Assembly (NCBI GenBank): GCA_947462335.1
Contig: OX381708.1
Coordinates: forward strand, 43,031,377-43,095,376
Length of the DNA: 64,000 bases
Direction of reading: 5' to 3'
Origin: Harmothoe impar
Taxonomy: Eukaryota; Annelida; Polychaeta; Phyllodocida; Polynoidae
The translations under genes and the position numbers were made by a program. Positions 38,189 to 51,050 of this stretch are shown here, in pieces. The notes below the pieces were generated by a model, which was not told where the DNA came from, did not search any database, and saw only the letters and a list, made by a program, of their open reading frames with translations. Each line of letters starts with the position of its first letter. The stretch's first letter is position 1.

Positions 38189-41100
38189 ACTTGGCTGCCA
38201 TAGAGAGACAGTACATGGCGCTCAGATTCTAGGAACAGGTCGAGGACTGCATATTAAAACAGTAAGGTGAAGCGGGAAGGTAATACCACACTTATGCACT
38301 GTAAACTATCTCTTAAGTGGACACACTCAAGGGGGCAACCCCACTGTTTGCTAAAGAAAGTGCTAGTCAATACACCACAGGATCAGGAAGGAATGAGGAC
38401 CAACGCAAAGAGAATGACATTTTTTCTGAGGCGATTTATTATCCTTCATGCCAATACGTCGTGGATGGCTTCAGTTTAATTTGCGTTGTAATTTATGAGA
38501 TTTATTAGCTTTTCTCGTTTTTAACCCCTCCCTTTTGTTTCCAAATAAAGCCTATTTTGACACATGGGTGCCTCTATAGGGGTCCAGCCGTTTGTTTCTG
38601 GAAGGGTGGGTTCTATGATGGATGCTCTGGATTTTCTCTAGGGATCTGCGAGGGGTGTGATGATGGGGTTGGGAATTTATGGGAGCATGATATGATTGTG
38701 TACCTCCATGGGGGAGGGGTAATGGGGATTGTGAAAAGCCTCTTTTGGGTCCTGGACCGGGTCCTGTTTTGAGGGAATTATTTTCCGGTGAAAGGAGAGA
38801 CCATATTGTGCCCTCACTGTCACCATCAAACCATACATACAGACCATAACGGGTGTGTTCACTTCAAACGTAACATGGTCCGAAAATTGGTGTAGGTAGG
38901 TCGGATTCCACTTCTCCCCATCTTGCAATTACATGTACAAAGTGCTTGACTGTACAGTCTTAAATCGCCACATCGGCTCATGGCTTGTTACCTAAATATT
39001 TCTCCGTGTAATGATTATGAATAGCATGAATTATGGGACTGATGCCAGGTGGAGATTTTCAGAACCTTTCTTGGCCAAATAGTTTCCACGTACATAATAA
39101 TCTCCTCCTCCCCACTCTAAAAAAAATTATCCCCTCCCTCCCTCCAAAAAAAATCTTCAAAATTGGAAGAAAGTGAAAACATTATACAGTACATGTATAT
39201 ACATTTGAAGTCTATCGTGCATAGCACTACAGAGTTCCAAACAAATGAATTTACTACAGTCTACATAGAGTTCTGGGGATTATTTCTTGCATAATGATAT
39301 CTATAACACCTTTAATATGAAGGTGTGTGTACAAGAGTCACACATACATTTCAATGGCCTTTAAGATATTGGCACACCGAAGTTAAAAGAAGGCAAAGCA
39401 ATGTCTGACCAGGTTTACATGTCGTAAATTCCTCTCGGCTTACAGTCTGACTTAAATAGTAGTCTGGGAGCTACCCCGGCGAGCACTAGTTGGCAAGATA
39501 CCAGGAAAGGCATATCAACAGGAGTAAACGGTTTGTGGTTTGTTGCTCCATTAAGCAGGGCCTTGGGGCCCTGGAGCATGTCACACTTAACCCTACTCCT
39601 AGCCACCTTTCCCCCTTTACCATGTTCACCTGTGACCTGCCAGCTCACCTCAGGTCTAACCATGTACGTGGTGGGTGATGCATGACATTACAGGTAACAA
39701 CTTACCAGCCATGGCATTTCAATTACACTATATATTTCTTTTTTCTTTTAGGATCCCTATGTTGATGGCAACACCCATGGGAGTTAATGGAGTCATTTTT
39801 ACAAGTTCAAGCAATGCCAACTATTGGTGCCACCCAATGGGTTAATGGATTTAAGGGTAGACAGTGTATAGGATAGGGACTTCAAAAAAGGTGCAAAGTG
39901 CACAGGAATGGGTACATCCTCCCTATGAAAGGACCGGATATGCCTTTGAGATGATAAATAGATGGGGAGTAACGGGATAACACTTTTTGTCCTTACTTTT
40001 CACAACCACTGAATGTTGAATGAAATGACATGATAAAAGACGATATCACTCAGTGTTGCTGAAACTATTTCCAGACGCAGGCCAAGATATACATGTTGTA
40101 GCCTATGTCTCGGGATCTAACGCATGTCATGTAATTGTCCCTCACACAAGCCACATAATATACATTGGCATTTTATCAGGAAATATCATCCTAAATGGCA
40201 AGCAAACTAATAATGGCATATTTTAATTGTTTTCTCATATGAGAAGTTATAACATTGAATGGAATCGTTTGAATATGTAGATATCATGAAGATGGCTTTA
40301 ACTCTGTTCCTTATTCGAGTAATTGAAAATTCTTCCATGCTAGAAAGCTGAAATCATGGCTGCACAAATGACCAGTGTGTAGAGGGCATAAACCGGCCAT
40401 TAAAGACACTACAGTAGCTTGCTACGTCAGCAAAAGCCAACGTCCCCGCGTCATTTCTGGCAACACTAAATACATTACACATGCCTAATTCTTGATATTT
40501 GATCCCATTGCTCACTACATATAGCATGATCAAGTAATCCTTAATCAGACTTAAAAGCTATAATCCGATTGTGTTAGATTTAAACCGAGATATAAACTAG
40601 CCACGTGTATCTCCCACCTTTGCCCTATTCAGCATATGACGTCATAGTGAGGTCCTTAGGGGATCAACTCGAGGCAGACGACAGAGACAAGGCCTTGAGT
40701 TGACATTCGGAGCAGGGCGTGGGGACAGTGGAGTGGCCTCTAACGTTCTCCAGCACAGCCAAGTGGCACGTGGAGATAATATCACCATGCACCCAGGAAA
40801 CAATGGAGGGGGACTCAACTCAAAGGGCAGTTGGAACAGACGATAGGATGGCAATGGCGTGAACCCGCTGCCATGGGTTGGCCTGCTGGCAGATTTAGTC
40901 GAATCAATTTCTCATTGCTGGTCACAAACATATGTACAAATGTAGTTGATTCATTCATTATATATGATGAGAGTCATATTATGATAATGTATAAATAGAC
41001 ACACATGTTTCTCAGGGTAGGTTATATATTTTATAGACTAGCACAGAGTAGAACTAGGCTTAACGGTATTTATGATATAGATATCCTTTGATTCTGTAAA

Positions 41101-42707
41101 CATTGATTCTAATCAAAGTGAAACAGACATTCAAAACACCTAAAAATAACCATAAATTACTGAGACAAAACCCTCAAAACGTGTCATTTTTGGCCTCGTG
41201 GTAGAGTCAGTATTTGCCACAGCGTCTGCATTGGAGGCAATGTACTAGGTATCCGAAGTCCCGCGATTGCTTCCTGGTGGAATTAAACATGGATGCTTGG
41301 TGACTTGTCTGTTTAATATTACACTTGGTTTAAACTAGATGACACCTCCTACATGAGCTCCAGTCCCCCCCCCCCCCCACCACCAACCTCTCTCCCCCTG
41401 GGGAAATTGACAATCATGCTGACACCACTACTGAATAATGCTCTCTCGGTTAAAGCCCTCTGAACATCTAGGACTGGAGTAAAATCAAAGCATGGCTAAA
41501 ACCTGTTAGGAAGGCAATTCCGCACAAGTTCTCACACAATGACACATGTAATATATTTTGCCCGAGTTACACTATACTGTTATTCCACCACAGATTCTGA
41601 CGATAAATATCCAAAGGATTTAGCTCGAGATATTTGGGAAAGGTGGGGGTGCTTATAGATTTCTGCACAAACATGAGACCTTTAATAAAGTCCCAACTGT
41701 TTTGCACATGGAAATACGCAATGGACCACCTCTACTAAAGCACACAAAAATGCACATTCCCAGAATACTATTGGGTATGAGTAACGTGTCCACGATATGG
41801 CCTACTCTGTACGGTAGATGACATGTAAACATGGTAGTGCAAGGCATGAACAGAAATCCAAACACATTATTTCCTTTCTCTATCTTTTTCTGCTCGGATG
41901 GGCGTTAGGAATAAAAACATGAGATGGTGTGTGCATGTGGCAGTGATAAAGTCGCAGCTTATTCTGTTTCCTATGTTGTTCTTTAATTTTTGTATTTGGT
42001 TATTTTCTTGTGAGTTGTCATCATTGTGTAGAAATCTCTAGGTGTTTGGCAACGCTTACCAACTAGACCCATGATGAATAACATGAGCGGACTGATGCCA
42101 GAATAACAATGCTATACACGCTACGGCCGCATGTCAATCGGAATAACATTGATTGGGTGTAGAAACAATTTCAGTCGTTATGCTTGATGTGTACTTGATA
42201 TATTGCTCCAAGTGCTCTGCTATTAAATGGTATTGAATACTTGATTTCTGTTATACTCAACGGTTCCAGCCAGTATATTAATACATTTGTTTGACCGGAT
42301 ATGCCCACACATAATTATGTAAGTCTTCCTATACCTTATCCCCTGTTTCCAAGCAGGTAGCATAACCGGCCAGAAACCCCTGTGCATATACACTGTACTA
42401 TTAGGAACTATATAAACATGATAAAGAGAACTTTTGGAACTAACTCCCCTGATACCCTGGTGTGGGCCTGTCGTATATACCTGCACACCCCCTTTGACAG
42501 GATGAATCATGTGGACTCATGTGATGGCCACCACTATGTCACAAAGCCCTGACAAAAACGGTCAAGTTTATGTGCCAGGCCGACCTGCAGGGGACCCATC
42601 ACGGGGGTGATTTATGCAAGCCCGTGGCCTAGATGTGGGAGAGGGCAGACGTGATTTAGTCCAGGATCAGTTAGGAGGCTAAACTGAGTTGGATTTAACG
42701 GGATGGA
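38189..42707. other. Gene-free stretch with one SINE remnant
   Basis: At about 41192-41280 the plus strand resembles a tRNA-derived SINE head: TGGCCTCGTGGTAGAG in A-box position and GGTATCCGAAGTCCC in B-box position. A pure C run lies near 41367-41378. No gene was recognised. Confidence 0.5.
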
Positions 42708-42861
42708 GAACGTTCACAAATGACGTCACCGTTTAAGGGATGGGGTTTGGGGAGGTGACCAGGGCCATATATTTATAGAGGTCGAACTGTCTAAAATGGA
42801 GAGAATGTGTTGGGGGCGGAAAAAAAATCGCCACACAGGTGACGCCATGTGTGAACGTTCC
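42708..42861. mobile_element. MITE, CRE-terminus family, copy 3 (longest match)
   Basis: Left terminus GAACGTTCACAAATGACGTC from 42708 continues ACC. The right terminus GGTGACGCCATGTGTGAACG starts at 42838 and ends TTCC. The left end carries an intact TGACGTCA palindrome; the right end has one change (TGACGCCA). The 154-bp element has no coding content. Together with 3423-3613 and 38100-38188 it defines the family consensus GTTCACAAATGACGTCACC. Confidence 0.85.
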
Positions 42862-45800
42862 CCATTTTAACGCCCTACAAGGGCGAGGGGCTCTTAGGTA
42901 ATGAACATTGAACTGAAACAGTAGCGGAGTATGTGAGCTATATACAACAGTAAGCGGAGTAGATAGAAACAGACACTGTTATCCGCCACGCCCGACCAAA
43001 GTTTACATCGGGTGTCGAATTAAATACTCATGATGGTGTGGGAGCTCTAACGTTCCATTTCCCGTGGGACATATTGCAGGCGGTGGTGGCACCTTAACTA
43101 TAGCTACCACCCAGACTATTTACAGATCACTGTTAAAGCAAGCATATCTATATATCAATAGTTTAACCAGATAATTTAAAGAGGGACATGGGAAGAGAGA
43201 GAGAGGTCGGACGGACAGGATTAGGGGATGGAGGAGGATAGGGGAAGAGTGAGGCAGGCAGGTATGTAGGCAGGACGGCAAGGCACGTAGGCAGGTAGGC
43301 GTTGGGAATGGATGATATGTACTTAGTATATGTTTTATACGTGTAGATACACGTAAAACGATGTACACACCATCTATTACTATAGCGGTAGCGGAAGCAG
43401 CCATTTCTCAGCTAGTAAAGAGGTGAGAGGTATTTATAGTACATATATAGCCTCAAGTGGACCCAGCTCAAGGCTGAGTCTGAAGGTGAGGTATTTATTA
43501 AAGCCTGCTGTCGGTGAGCAGCAACTCCATGGGCGGTAGAGCAAAAAGTCATCACACACGTGCAGCCGCCATGACGTCACACAGGTGGGAAGTGCGCTCC
43601 CAGACCGAGTAGACATGCCATCAGACCCATACCATTTAGCACATATTTCTAAAATGAAACGCTAAAAATGTCCAATCCTCTGCCATTCTGTGATAGATTG
43701 GTTCGCGATGCCGAGCGACGCATGCCTTAAAATTTAACGAAGATCTGATGCCTCAATTGGAATTACAGGCAGCGCCTCTGCAGTCATCCTAGCCCATATT
43801 AATTAATGACACATAAAAATATTATTGAGAGTTTGAAGCAATATTTGCCTCCTGTATGGAAATAGGGAGACCCTTTGAGGATATCTGAGTATGGGTTGAG
43901 ATCCTTTTACTCTGAAGGCTCGATGAGTAGAACCCCTGTGGTTCTTCCTGTACTAATCCTGAGATGATCCCCAGGTGACTAGGAGGCCTTGTAGTGCTGG
44001 AGTTAATGTTCCTCCATGGGTTACTACACGTGGGAAAGGTCAGGACCTTCTAGTGAATACAGGCCTCCAGCTCCTGGACATTCTTTGCTGTCAAGCCTCA
44101 AGGTATGCACAATAACTAAACATATATGTGGGCAAGGTGTACATCGTAATATAAACCTATCCTGACTTTGTTAACACGTGAGTGCAAAAACAAACATTGC
44201 ATCCCGCCATGCATACATAGATCGACTTCCGGGTGTGAACAATGGGTTTATCTAACTTTCAGGAAGTATATATGTGTTGTTTATATAATCATGCTTTTCA
44301 ATAGGAAATATTTGCCGATGTACTGGTAATTGTTTTTCAGCTTTAGCTGGTCAATATAGTGGTGAAGTATTTGGTCATTTTAGTGTTTTCAGGCTCATGT
44401 AAAAACTACCGTACATAAGTACTAGTATACAAGTATGTGGCCATTCAATGAATGCAGCAGGGATTATGATGCACAACATTTAAACAGATAATAGTATATT
44501 CTACGGTGTGGCAAAACACAAGGGATACACTGGGAAGCACCAACGAAGAATAAATTAATGACTTCCAGTGAGTGGTACCACTGCTAGGAATGGAAAAACA
44601 CGTAGTTGTCTGAATAGAATAATCGGCTTATAGATATCCGAGTTGTGACATCTTTCCTCCTTTGTTCAGAACAGTGTATCGAATATGCAATAAATAGTGA
44701 ACATGAGGTGGCCTTTTGGCTCGTAGACAATATCGCATAAAATGATAACATTTTAGGCTATACAAATATGACACTGTGGCATTGTGTTCACAAAGGCAGA
44801 GTAAACAGAGGACACACGACCCCGCCCTTGGAATATCAGCTGCCGTAAGAGGTGTGTGCTGAGAGCATTCATGAAAAAATATTGCGTGCTTTTATTAAAA
44901 GATATCTATCTGTTATACTTTTACGTCTTTTTTAAAATGAAAGCGAGAGGTAGTGTTGCAATGTCAACCATATCTGGTAGCTTATTCACGTTTCCCAACC
45001 AGACGTACTATAACCCCCCCCCCCTCTTTGTTTTCTTTCCTATACACGTCCATAGCTTGACAGTTGGTACCATAGAGAATATGATACAAATTGAGAAATG
45101 TGGACACATTATTCTAAAAGCTTTGGCATCTAGCCTCGGTTGTGTCACCTCAGGCTATAGGCTAGTGAGGCACTGGGACAGTGTTACATAGTGGAAGGTA
45201 GTGACCTGTCTAACGAGGTACATGGAGTATGGAGTGTCCTTAACGCCTTAGGGCATGCTAGACTGGCAGTGGTATGATAAGCCCCCACAAAATAAGAAAC
45301 ATGTATGTCCAATGGGGTTTCCATGTTCAGGGATGTTTGTCTCACTCACGCTGCAGCGCCACAACTGAGTTTTCATGAAGTGCCCCTCCCCCTTTTTATG
45401 AAGTGCCCCTCCCCCTTCTCCATACAAAATATATTTCCTTTTTTACAACTTGACCCTGAAACCCTTTGTTGACCCTCTTTTTTTTTCTTTTTTCCCTGCG
45501 CCTTATCATTGGTTAGACAGCTGGGCGGGCGGTGACGTGACTGCATCTGGGGCACAGTAGGGGTGCCAAGTCTTGGATCCATTAGCCGTGATATAGGTCA
45601 GTTGCCACACCCCCGGCCTGCCCCGGCCGCCTCTACTGCAGCCTCCGCAGCCGGACTCTGGGCTAAGGGCTGCATGCAGCTTCAACTTGAAGACTGGTAC
45701 TCACTACTCCCCAGACCTGCAGCCCACCGCCTCCTCCTCCCGGCTCTGGCTGATCGATGAATTCCCCTCACTCACCCTCCTGCCCACTCCTGCCTCTTGT

Positions 45801-46884
45801 CTTATTGAGAGGTGGGGTGGGGTGTAAACGTGCCCGTCATTGGGGAATCTGGCGACTGGGGCTGCTGGCATGTGGAAGGAATAAGTGCTGACGCAGCGAT
45901 TCTGATAAAAAGAAGGCCAGCCTTCACATTTAGTTACACCTTACAGATAGATCTACCAAATGTGTCTAGGTTGAGGGAAGCTGCACCGGTACTCTATAGC
46001 CCTGTTGGAGAGATGGATGTGCATGTTATTGACACCGTGCATGTATTGTACTATAGGTCTTTAACTTTAAGTTTAAGCTTATGTGTGGGTTAAATATACC
46101 CCACTGAAGGTACCATCATGTGGGTTATTCAAGATCCCTTCCTGTTTTTTCTACATGCCAATACCATGGTCATGGACGTACACTTGTAATCGCAATTCCA
46201 ATTGCATAGATTTTTTTTGTATGAGCCTCATAACAGTTTATTGATACGACTTTCTGAGGTACTCCACTATTCACTATTGTCAGCATAGATGGTCTACCGG
46301 TATGAAATGATCATATTTTCACGCCATGATGGGAAAAGCCTGCACACTGCTATAGATCAAAGGGAACTTGGTAGGAAGCAAGAGAGGGGGCGGGGCGGGG
46401 TGAGCGCACCGATATGCCCCCTCCCCCTGTTGGTAGAATGACCAAGCTCTCCCCCGGTCAGATTTATTAAGTGCCATTCCGTCCCCGTTCCTCTTTAGGT
46501 CTATAGTTAGGGCCTCCATCAGGCAATAAATGATATGCCCTGATTACAGTATTATGATTACTACATATAGTACTTAAAACTAGTACAGGAAAGGACCAGG
46601 TATTCTCTTGCTAACGGTGAGGGTTGGTGTTCTCACCACAGCACCCCTGCACCACCCACCCCCCACTTTTACCACCCGAACGATGAGCTAGCCCTTTCAA
46701 ATATTTTAATCCCCCCCCCCCCCCATGACAAATCATATCATTTTTAACCGTATTTTAACTGCGTCCTATACCTCACTGGTTTTTAGTTTTTACCTCAGTA
46801 TTATTGATGCATGCCCCCCCCCCCCCCCACCCACTTCAGCACGGATTCATTCTTAATTACCACCCCGGCCCCAACACCCCATAA
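42862..46884. other. Gene-free stretch with homopolymer C runs
   Basis: Low-complexity GGCAGGTAGGCA words occur at about 43250-43300. Pure C runs lie near 45016, 46710-46722 and 46815-46829. A moderately GC-rich patch at 45540-45780 has overlapping open frames with no recognised domain. No gene was identified. Confidence 0.5.
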
Positions 46885-49800
46885 CCAATTTCAATTTTTT
46901 TCAATTTTTGTTTATTCACATCCTCATGAGAGGTAAAGGAAAGAAAATAAGAGAGAAAATCAGATTCAGCCGATAGTTACAATGGCATCACTGGTGTACA
47001 AAGTTATGGTACAAAGTTATGAGGTTTACAATATACACTCTATGTTCTGCATAGATCTACATGATAGACACTAATAGTCTGCAAACTCTATATTTGACTA
47101 GGTAACATTAATGGAACAGGCAAGTTATTAGCTATACAACATTCCATCTTTTGATCAGGTAGTATAGGCCAGGTACATCTGGCAGCACCAATAAATATAT
47201 AGAGATTCTGTCTTTTCAGCACCAATGAGCACCAGGTTGACTAGTAAGGGTGCAAAGACAGTGAGATACAATGAAAACAAAGAGATAATAATTAAGAGAT
47301 AATAGCACCACTCTTATTAATTAATTAACCAGGATTGGCAGAGCTTTAATTTAGTGCAGTCTTCTTATGCTTAGATCTTTTAATATTAGACCTATCCTTT
47401 TTTGCAAGTGGTATCCTTTTTGTGGGTTTAAATTTTTCCATAATTGTAGCACAAAATTTTGATAGGTTACTTAGGACATTGGGGTCTTTGTTATTAAAGA
47501 GATTTGCCATGGTTACAGTGCTTGGGCGGGATGGTATATTGTTGGCGAGGAGGATTGATCGGTCATGATCGAAGGCGCTGCAGTGAAAGATGTAATGAAA
47601 TTCATCTCCTATGTCACCACTCTTACATAAAGGGCACTTTCTCTCCGAATGTTCAACTCTGGTATACCTTCCCGTTACGATTGGGAGACTGTGGTTCCCG
47701 CACCTGAATCTGCTCAGGCATGTTCTATTTTTGGCATTAAGATTGACTATATATGTGTCAAGGTTAAGCTCATTTTTAAAGATTCTGTAGTTATAACAGT
47801 GGCCAGAATCCATAACAGTGCTGTGCCAATCCTGGTGTTCTATGTCTGTGAGCCTTCTTTTCACTGTGGCTTTTATGAGGCTGTGTGAGGTAGTTATAGG
47901 CTCGTCACCAAAGATATTGCCAAGCCCACTTTGGTTAAGACTATCCTGTACATGTGTCAGCCACTGCGACTGAGAGCCATCATTCCTTTGTCTTTCCTGC
48001 ACAATTTTATATATGATGTGGGATATTTTACTTGTTTTTCCAGCAACAATTCTATGCCAGAAACTGATCATCCTTTGTTTGACAATACAGCTTAACTTAA
48101 GTCGTCCCAGTTCTCCCAATGCCATGCAATTTGCTGTGCGTGCATTCAGCTTAAGGACAAATTTACAGAAATAGCTCTGGACTCTTTCAATTTCACGCAA
48201 GTCTGAAAAACCCCATACCTCGCAACCATATAGTAATATTGGTACAATACATGCATCAAAAAGATGGCATTGGATATCGACTGGGAGTTGTAGTTTTCGA
48301 GCCTTTGACAATAAGCTAAACAGGGCTCGTTTCGCTTGTGTGACTTGTTTTCTTATGGCTTGGGTAAACTTACCATTATAATTGAACTCTATTCCCAGAT
48401 ATGTATAATTGTGTTGCACTTCCAGTGGTTCGCCCTGGTACAGTAACTTTGGTAGCTTCTTTACCTTGCCACGTGAGAATATTACTACTTTTGTTTTCGA
48501 GGTATTTACAGTAAGCTTCCAGTCATGGCAGTACTGCTCCAAAACATGTAGCATGTTCTGTAGGTCTTCAGAAGACTCGCTAAGTAGGATTGTATCATCA
48601 GCATACAGTAAGATATACAGCTTTAGAAGTACTTGAGATTCAGGGTCAGTGCCCAGCCAGCTAACACCTTCACAATGGTTTTCGAAATGACTTTCTAGGT
48701 CATTCAAGTATATGGCAAAAAGCAGTGGTGAGAGGTTCTCACCTTGCCTCACCCCTACGTTGCAACTAAAATATTCTGACAGGCAAGTGTCAACACGTAC
48801 ACAAGACTTTGCTGTCTGATACATACTTTTTATAACATTCAACACTTTACCATCGACATTAGACTTGAGTAGTTTTACCCACAATGAGGACCTATCCACA
48901 GTGTCAAATGCCTTTTTATAGTCTACAAAGGCACAGTATAGTCTCTTTTTCTGTGAGAGGAATAGTTCAATAATACAGTGTAGGTTAAAAATATGATCAA
49001 GTGTGGAATAACCTTCCCTAAATCCTGCTTGTTCTTCTCCCATTATATTGTTATATTCTAAATAGGTACCTAGCCGTATGTTTAATATCATTGTAAACAA
49101 TTTCCCCATACAGCTAAGTAGGGTTATACCTCTATAATTGTCTGGGCTATTAATATCCCCTTTATTTTTATATATTGGTACTATAACACCAACTGACCAG
49201 GATTCTGGGACAATACCTGTATCTAGGACAAGGTTAAAGTATGCACTGATGATAGCTAGGAGGTCAGAAGGACTGTTTTTTATGAACTCATTGACGATGG
49301 AGTCGTTTCCTCCAGCCTTGCCATTTTTCAGCTTTTTAACCACTTCCTCAATTTCAGTGACTGTTATTGGTTGGTTAAAAGGCAGGTCACTGGTATCATG
49401 TGTTGGAGTACCCTGGTCGGGGCATAGATTCCCTTGGTCAGCGCCTACATGCTCAGGGGACATGTTCGGAACAGTATTTAGATTTTCAAAATGGGACCTG
49501 AAGGAGTCCAGGGAAATCTGGCCAGTTTTACTTGTGGTCCCGTGTGCATTGTTCAAGATTTTCCAGTAGTCTTTAGGATTAGTACTTTTTAAGTTACGTA
49601 AATTATCATTTAGTTTCTTGTTATAGTCCAGCAACGCTGACTTTATGGTAGCCTTATATGCCTTACTGGACATTTTTAATAGCAACTTGTCTGACTCACT
49701 CTGACTTCTCGCAAATCTGTTCTTAGCACTGAATACCTCTTTCCGAGCATGTTCACATCTGTCGCTGAACCAAGGTTTTCTAGGGGTCATACGTTTTCTG

Positions 49801-50450
49801 AAGTTATTTGTGCCTTCCCTGGCATTGCGGTGCACAGGCTTAATAACACCAGCATGTTTACCACATTCAGTATATACCTCTGTGAACAAATTTGATATAT
49901 GGTCTATGTCCTTTTGTGCTACCCCAGTACCACGGCCCCGAGCATTGGTGATTAGTGTTTCAATCTTCTCAATATCACAGGAGTTAAAGGCCTCTTTAAA
50001 TTTAGATGTCTTACCGTTATCCCAATGAACTCTGGTAAGTGGTACCTGCATGTCAGAGAGTTCCAAATTAGACTGATTATCAATCACCTCGGTAGATACA
50101 GCTGTAGTGGACAATTCCAATATGATAGGCGAATGTACATCAGACAGGCAGGAATCAAATGTGTCAACATGAAAACTATTAATTAAGGGAAACAGTGAAG
50201 CAGATGCAATGGCATAATCTATAATGCTGGTCCCTTTACATGTGAATTCAGAAGACTTTTTCCCAAATCTGCCATTAGCAATTAGGATGCCTGCACTTAT
50301 ACAGAGTTCAATTAGTTTCTTCCCATTTGAGTCCAACTTCTTGTCAGTATACACCCTATTCACTTCTATACCAAGTTTTCTTATCGTAGACTCGTCTAAG
50401 AAAAGTTCATCTGCCACATCTTCTAAACCCGTTGCATATGCCACATGCTC
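46885..50450 (-). mobile_element. LINE A: 5'-truncated non-LTR retrotransposon
   Basis: A minus-strand element consisting of a truncated endonuclease-reverse transcriptase frame (47346-50444), a 3' UTR of about 460 bp with a GAATAAAC polyadenylation-like signal near 46914, and a short A/T tail of AAATTG-like words at 46885-46910. The 5' boundary is inferred from the loss of homology at about 50450, where the frame is stopped (TAG) and the first half of the endonuclease is missing. It sits in the presumed first intron of DAGLA, in the same orientation as the gene. No target duplication was seen. Confidence 0.85.
47346..50444 (-). CDS. LINE A ORF2: truncated endonuclease plus reverse transcriptase
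   Basis: This 1032-residue frame copies LINE RNA into the genome. Residues 1-110 are only the C-terminal half of an APE-type endonuclease (IIDYAIAS near 74-81, then SDVH at 101-104, the SDH catalytic block with one inserted residue). The catalytic Asn, Glu and GDFN blocks are absent. The reverse transcriptase spans about 360-690 with FVDYKKAFD (Asp508), VRQGENLSPLLF and the active-site YADD (614-617). Near the C-terminus there is a C-x2-C-x9-H-x4-C cluster (CPLC...H....C) of the zinc-binding kind found in several LINE clades. There is no internal stop, so the insertion is probably young, but it cannot be autonomous without its endonuclease. The given start is a GTG valine codon after a TAG, not a true initiator. 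The clade is not assigned with confidence. Confidence 0.93.
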   Translation of the reverse strand: MAYATGLEDVADELFLDESTIRKLGIEVNRVYTDKKLDSNGKKLIELCISAGILIANGRFGKKSSEFTCKGTSIIDYAIASASLFPLINSFHVDTFDSCLSDVHSPIILELSTTAVSTEVIDNQSNLELSDMQVPLTRVHWDNGKTSKFKEAFNSCDIEKIETLITNARGRGTGVAQKDIDHISNLFTEVYTECGKHAGVIKPVHRNAREGTNNFRKRMTPRKPWFSDRCEHARKEVFSAKNRFARSQSESDKLLLKMSSKAYKATIKSALLDYNKKLNDNLRNLKSTNPKDYWKILNNAHGTTSKTGQISLDSFRSHFENLNTVPNMSPEHVGADQGNLCPDQGTPTHDTSDLPFNQPITVTEIEEVVKKLKNGKAGGNDSIVNEFIKNSPSDLLAIISAYFNLVLDTGIVPESWSVGVIVPIYKNKGDINSPDNYRGITLLSCMGKLFTMILNIRLGTYLEYNNIMGEEQAGFREGYSTLDHIFNLHCIIELFLSQKKRLYCAFVDYKKAFDTVDRSSLWVKLLKSNVDGKVLNVIKSMYQTAKSCVRVDTCLSEYFSCNVGVRQGENLSPLLFAIYLNDLESHFENHCEGVSWLGTDPESQVLLKLYILLYADDTILLSESSEDLQNMLHVLEQYCHDWKLTVNTSKTKVVIFSRGKVKKLPKLLYQGEPLEVQHNYTYLGIEFNYNGKFTQAIRKQVTQAKRALFSLLSKARKLQLPVDIQCHLFDACIVPILLYGCEVWGFSDLREIERVQSYFCKFVLKLNARTANCMALGELGRLKLSCIVKQRMISFWHRIVAGKTSKISHIIYKIVQERQRNDGSQSQWLTHVQDSLNQSGLGNIFGDEPITTSHSLIKATVKRRLTDIEHQDWHSTVMDSGHCYNYRIFKNELNLDTYIVNLNAKNRTCLSRFRCGNHSLPIVTGRYTRVEHSERKCPLCKSGDIGDEFHYIFHCSAFDHDRSILLANNIPSRPSTVTMANLFNNKDPNVLSNLSKFCATIMEKFKPTKRIPLAKKDRSNIKRSKHKKTALN

Positions 50451-51050
50451 CTACCCCTAGCCCATATGAATGATATATCCAACACACACATCCCTGCCAA
50501 TGATAAATGATGTGTCCCTTATAATAATACCCTGGATGGCTATGTTTCAATCTGGGTATAGAAAAGACATCGTGAGTGAAGTGAAGTGTGCATCTTTTGT
50601 CGTCAATTGGAGCTTCTTTGGCATCAGATCCACCATGTTTCTACAATGGAAGAAAGCGTCCAAGCCTCTGCTGCCTGAGTGCTGTATGGGCACTCTACCA
50701 ATGCCCACCCACCAGCCTCTGGAGCTGATGCCAAACCAATGCCTTCCAGCCGGCCGGGGTAGTATTTTAACACTCTACACTACACTATACAGTTGTGGTT
50801 ACAGAATCAATAGGGGTAGGCCTAATTGATCAGATTTCTATACCCTGATTTTAAACAGGTGCAACAAATTAACAACGAGCACTTCAGTGTTCTGTGTCTA
50901 GGATAAGTTTAGCAGCAGCTCGCAGAGATTTGTAGGGGACAGATAATGCCCAAACAGATGTTTCTCCGGCTGTAAAGTTGGCATCAGCGGCGGCGGTTGG
51001 AGGCTGGCAAGGCCGGGAGAAGAGCGAGAGAAGACCGTAACTCAACTCAC
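50451..51050. other. DAGLA intron 1, 5' end
   Basis: Between the LINE A boundary and the DAGLA donor. The donor GTGAGTTGAG (minus strand) starts at 51050. The remainder has no recognisable gene; GC rises toward the exon, as is usual for a promoter-proximal region. Confidence 0.7.
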
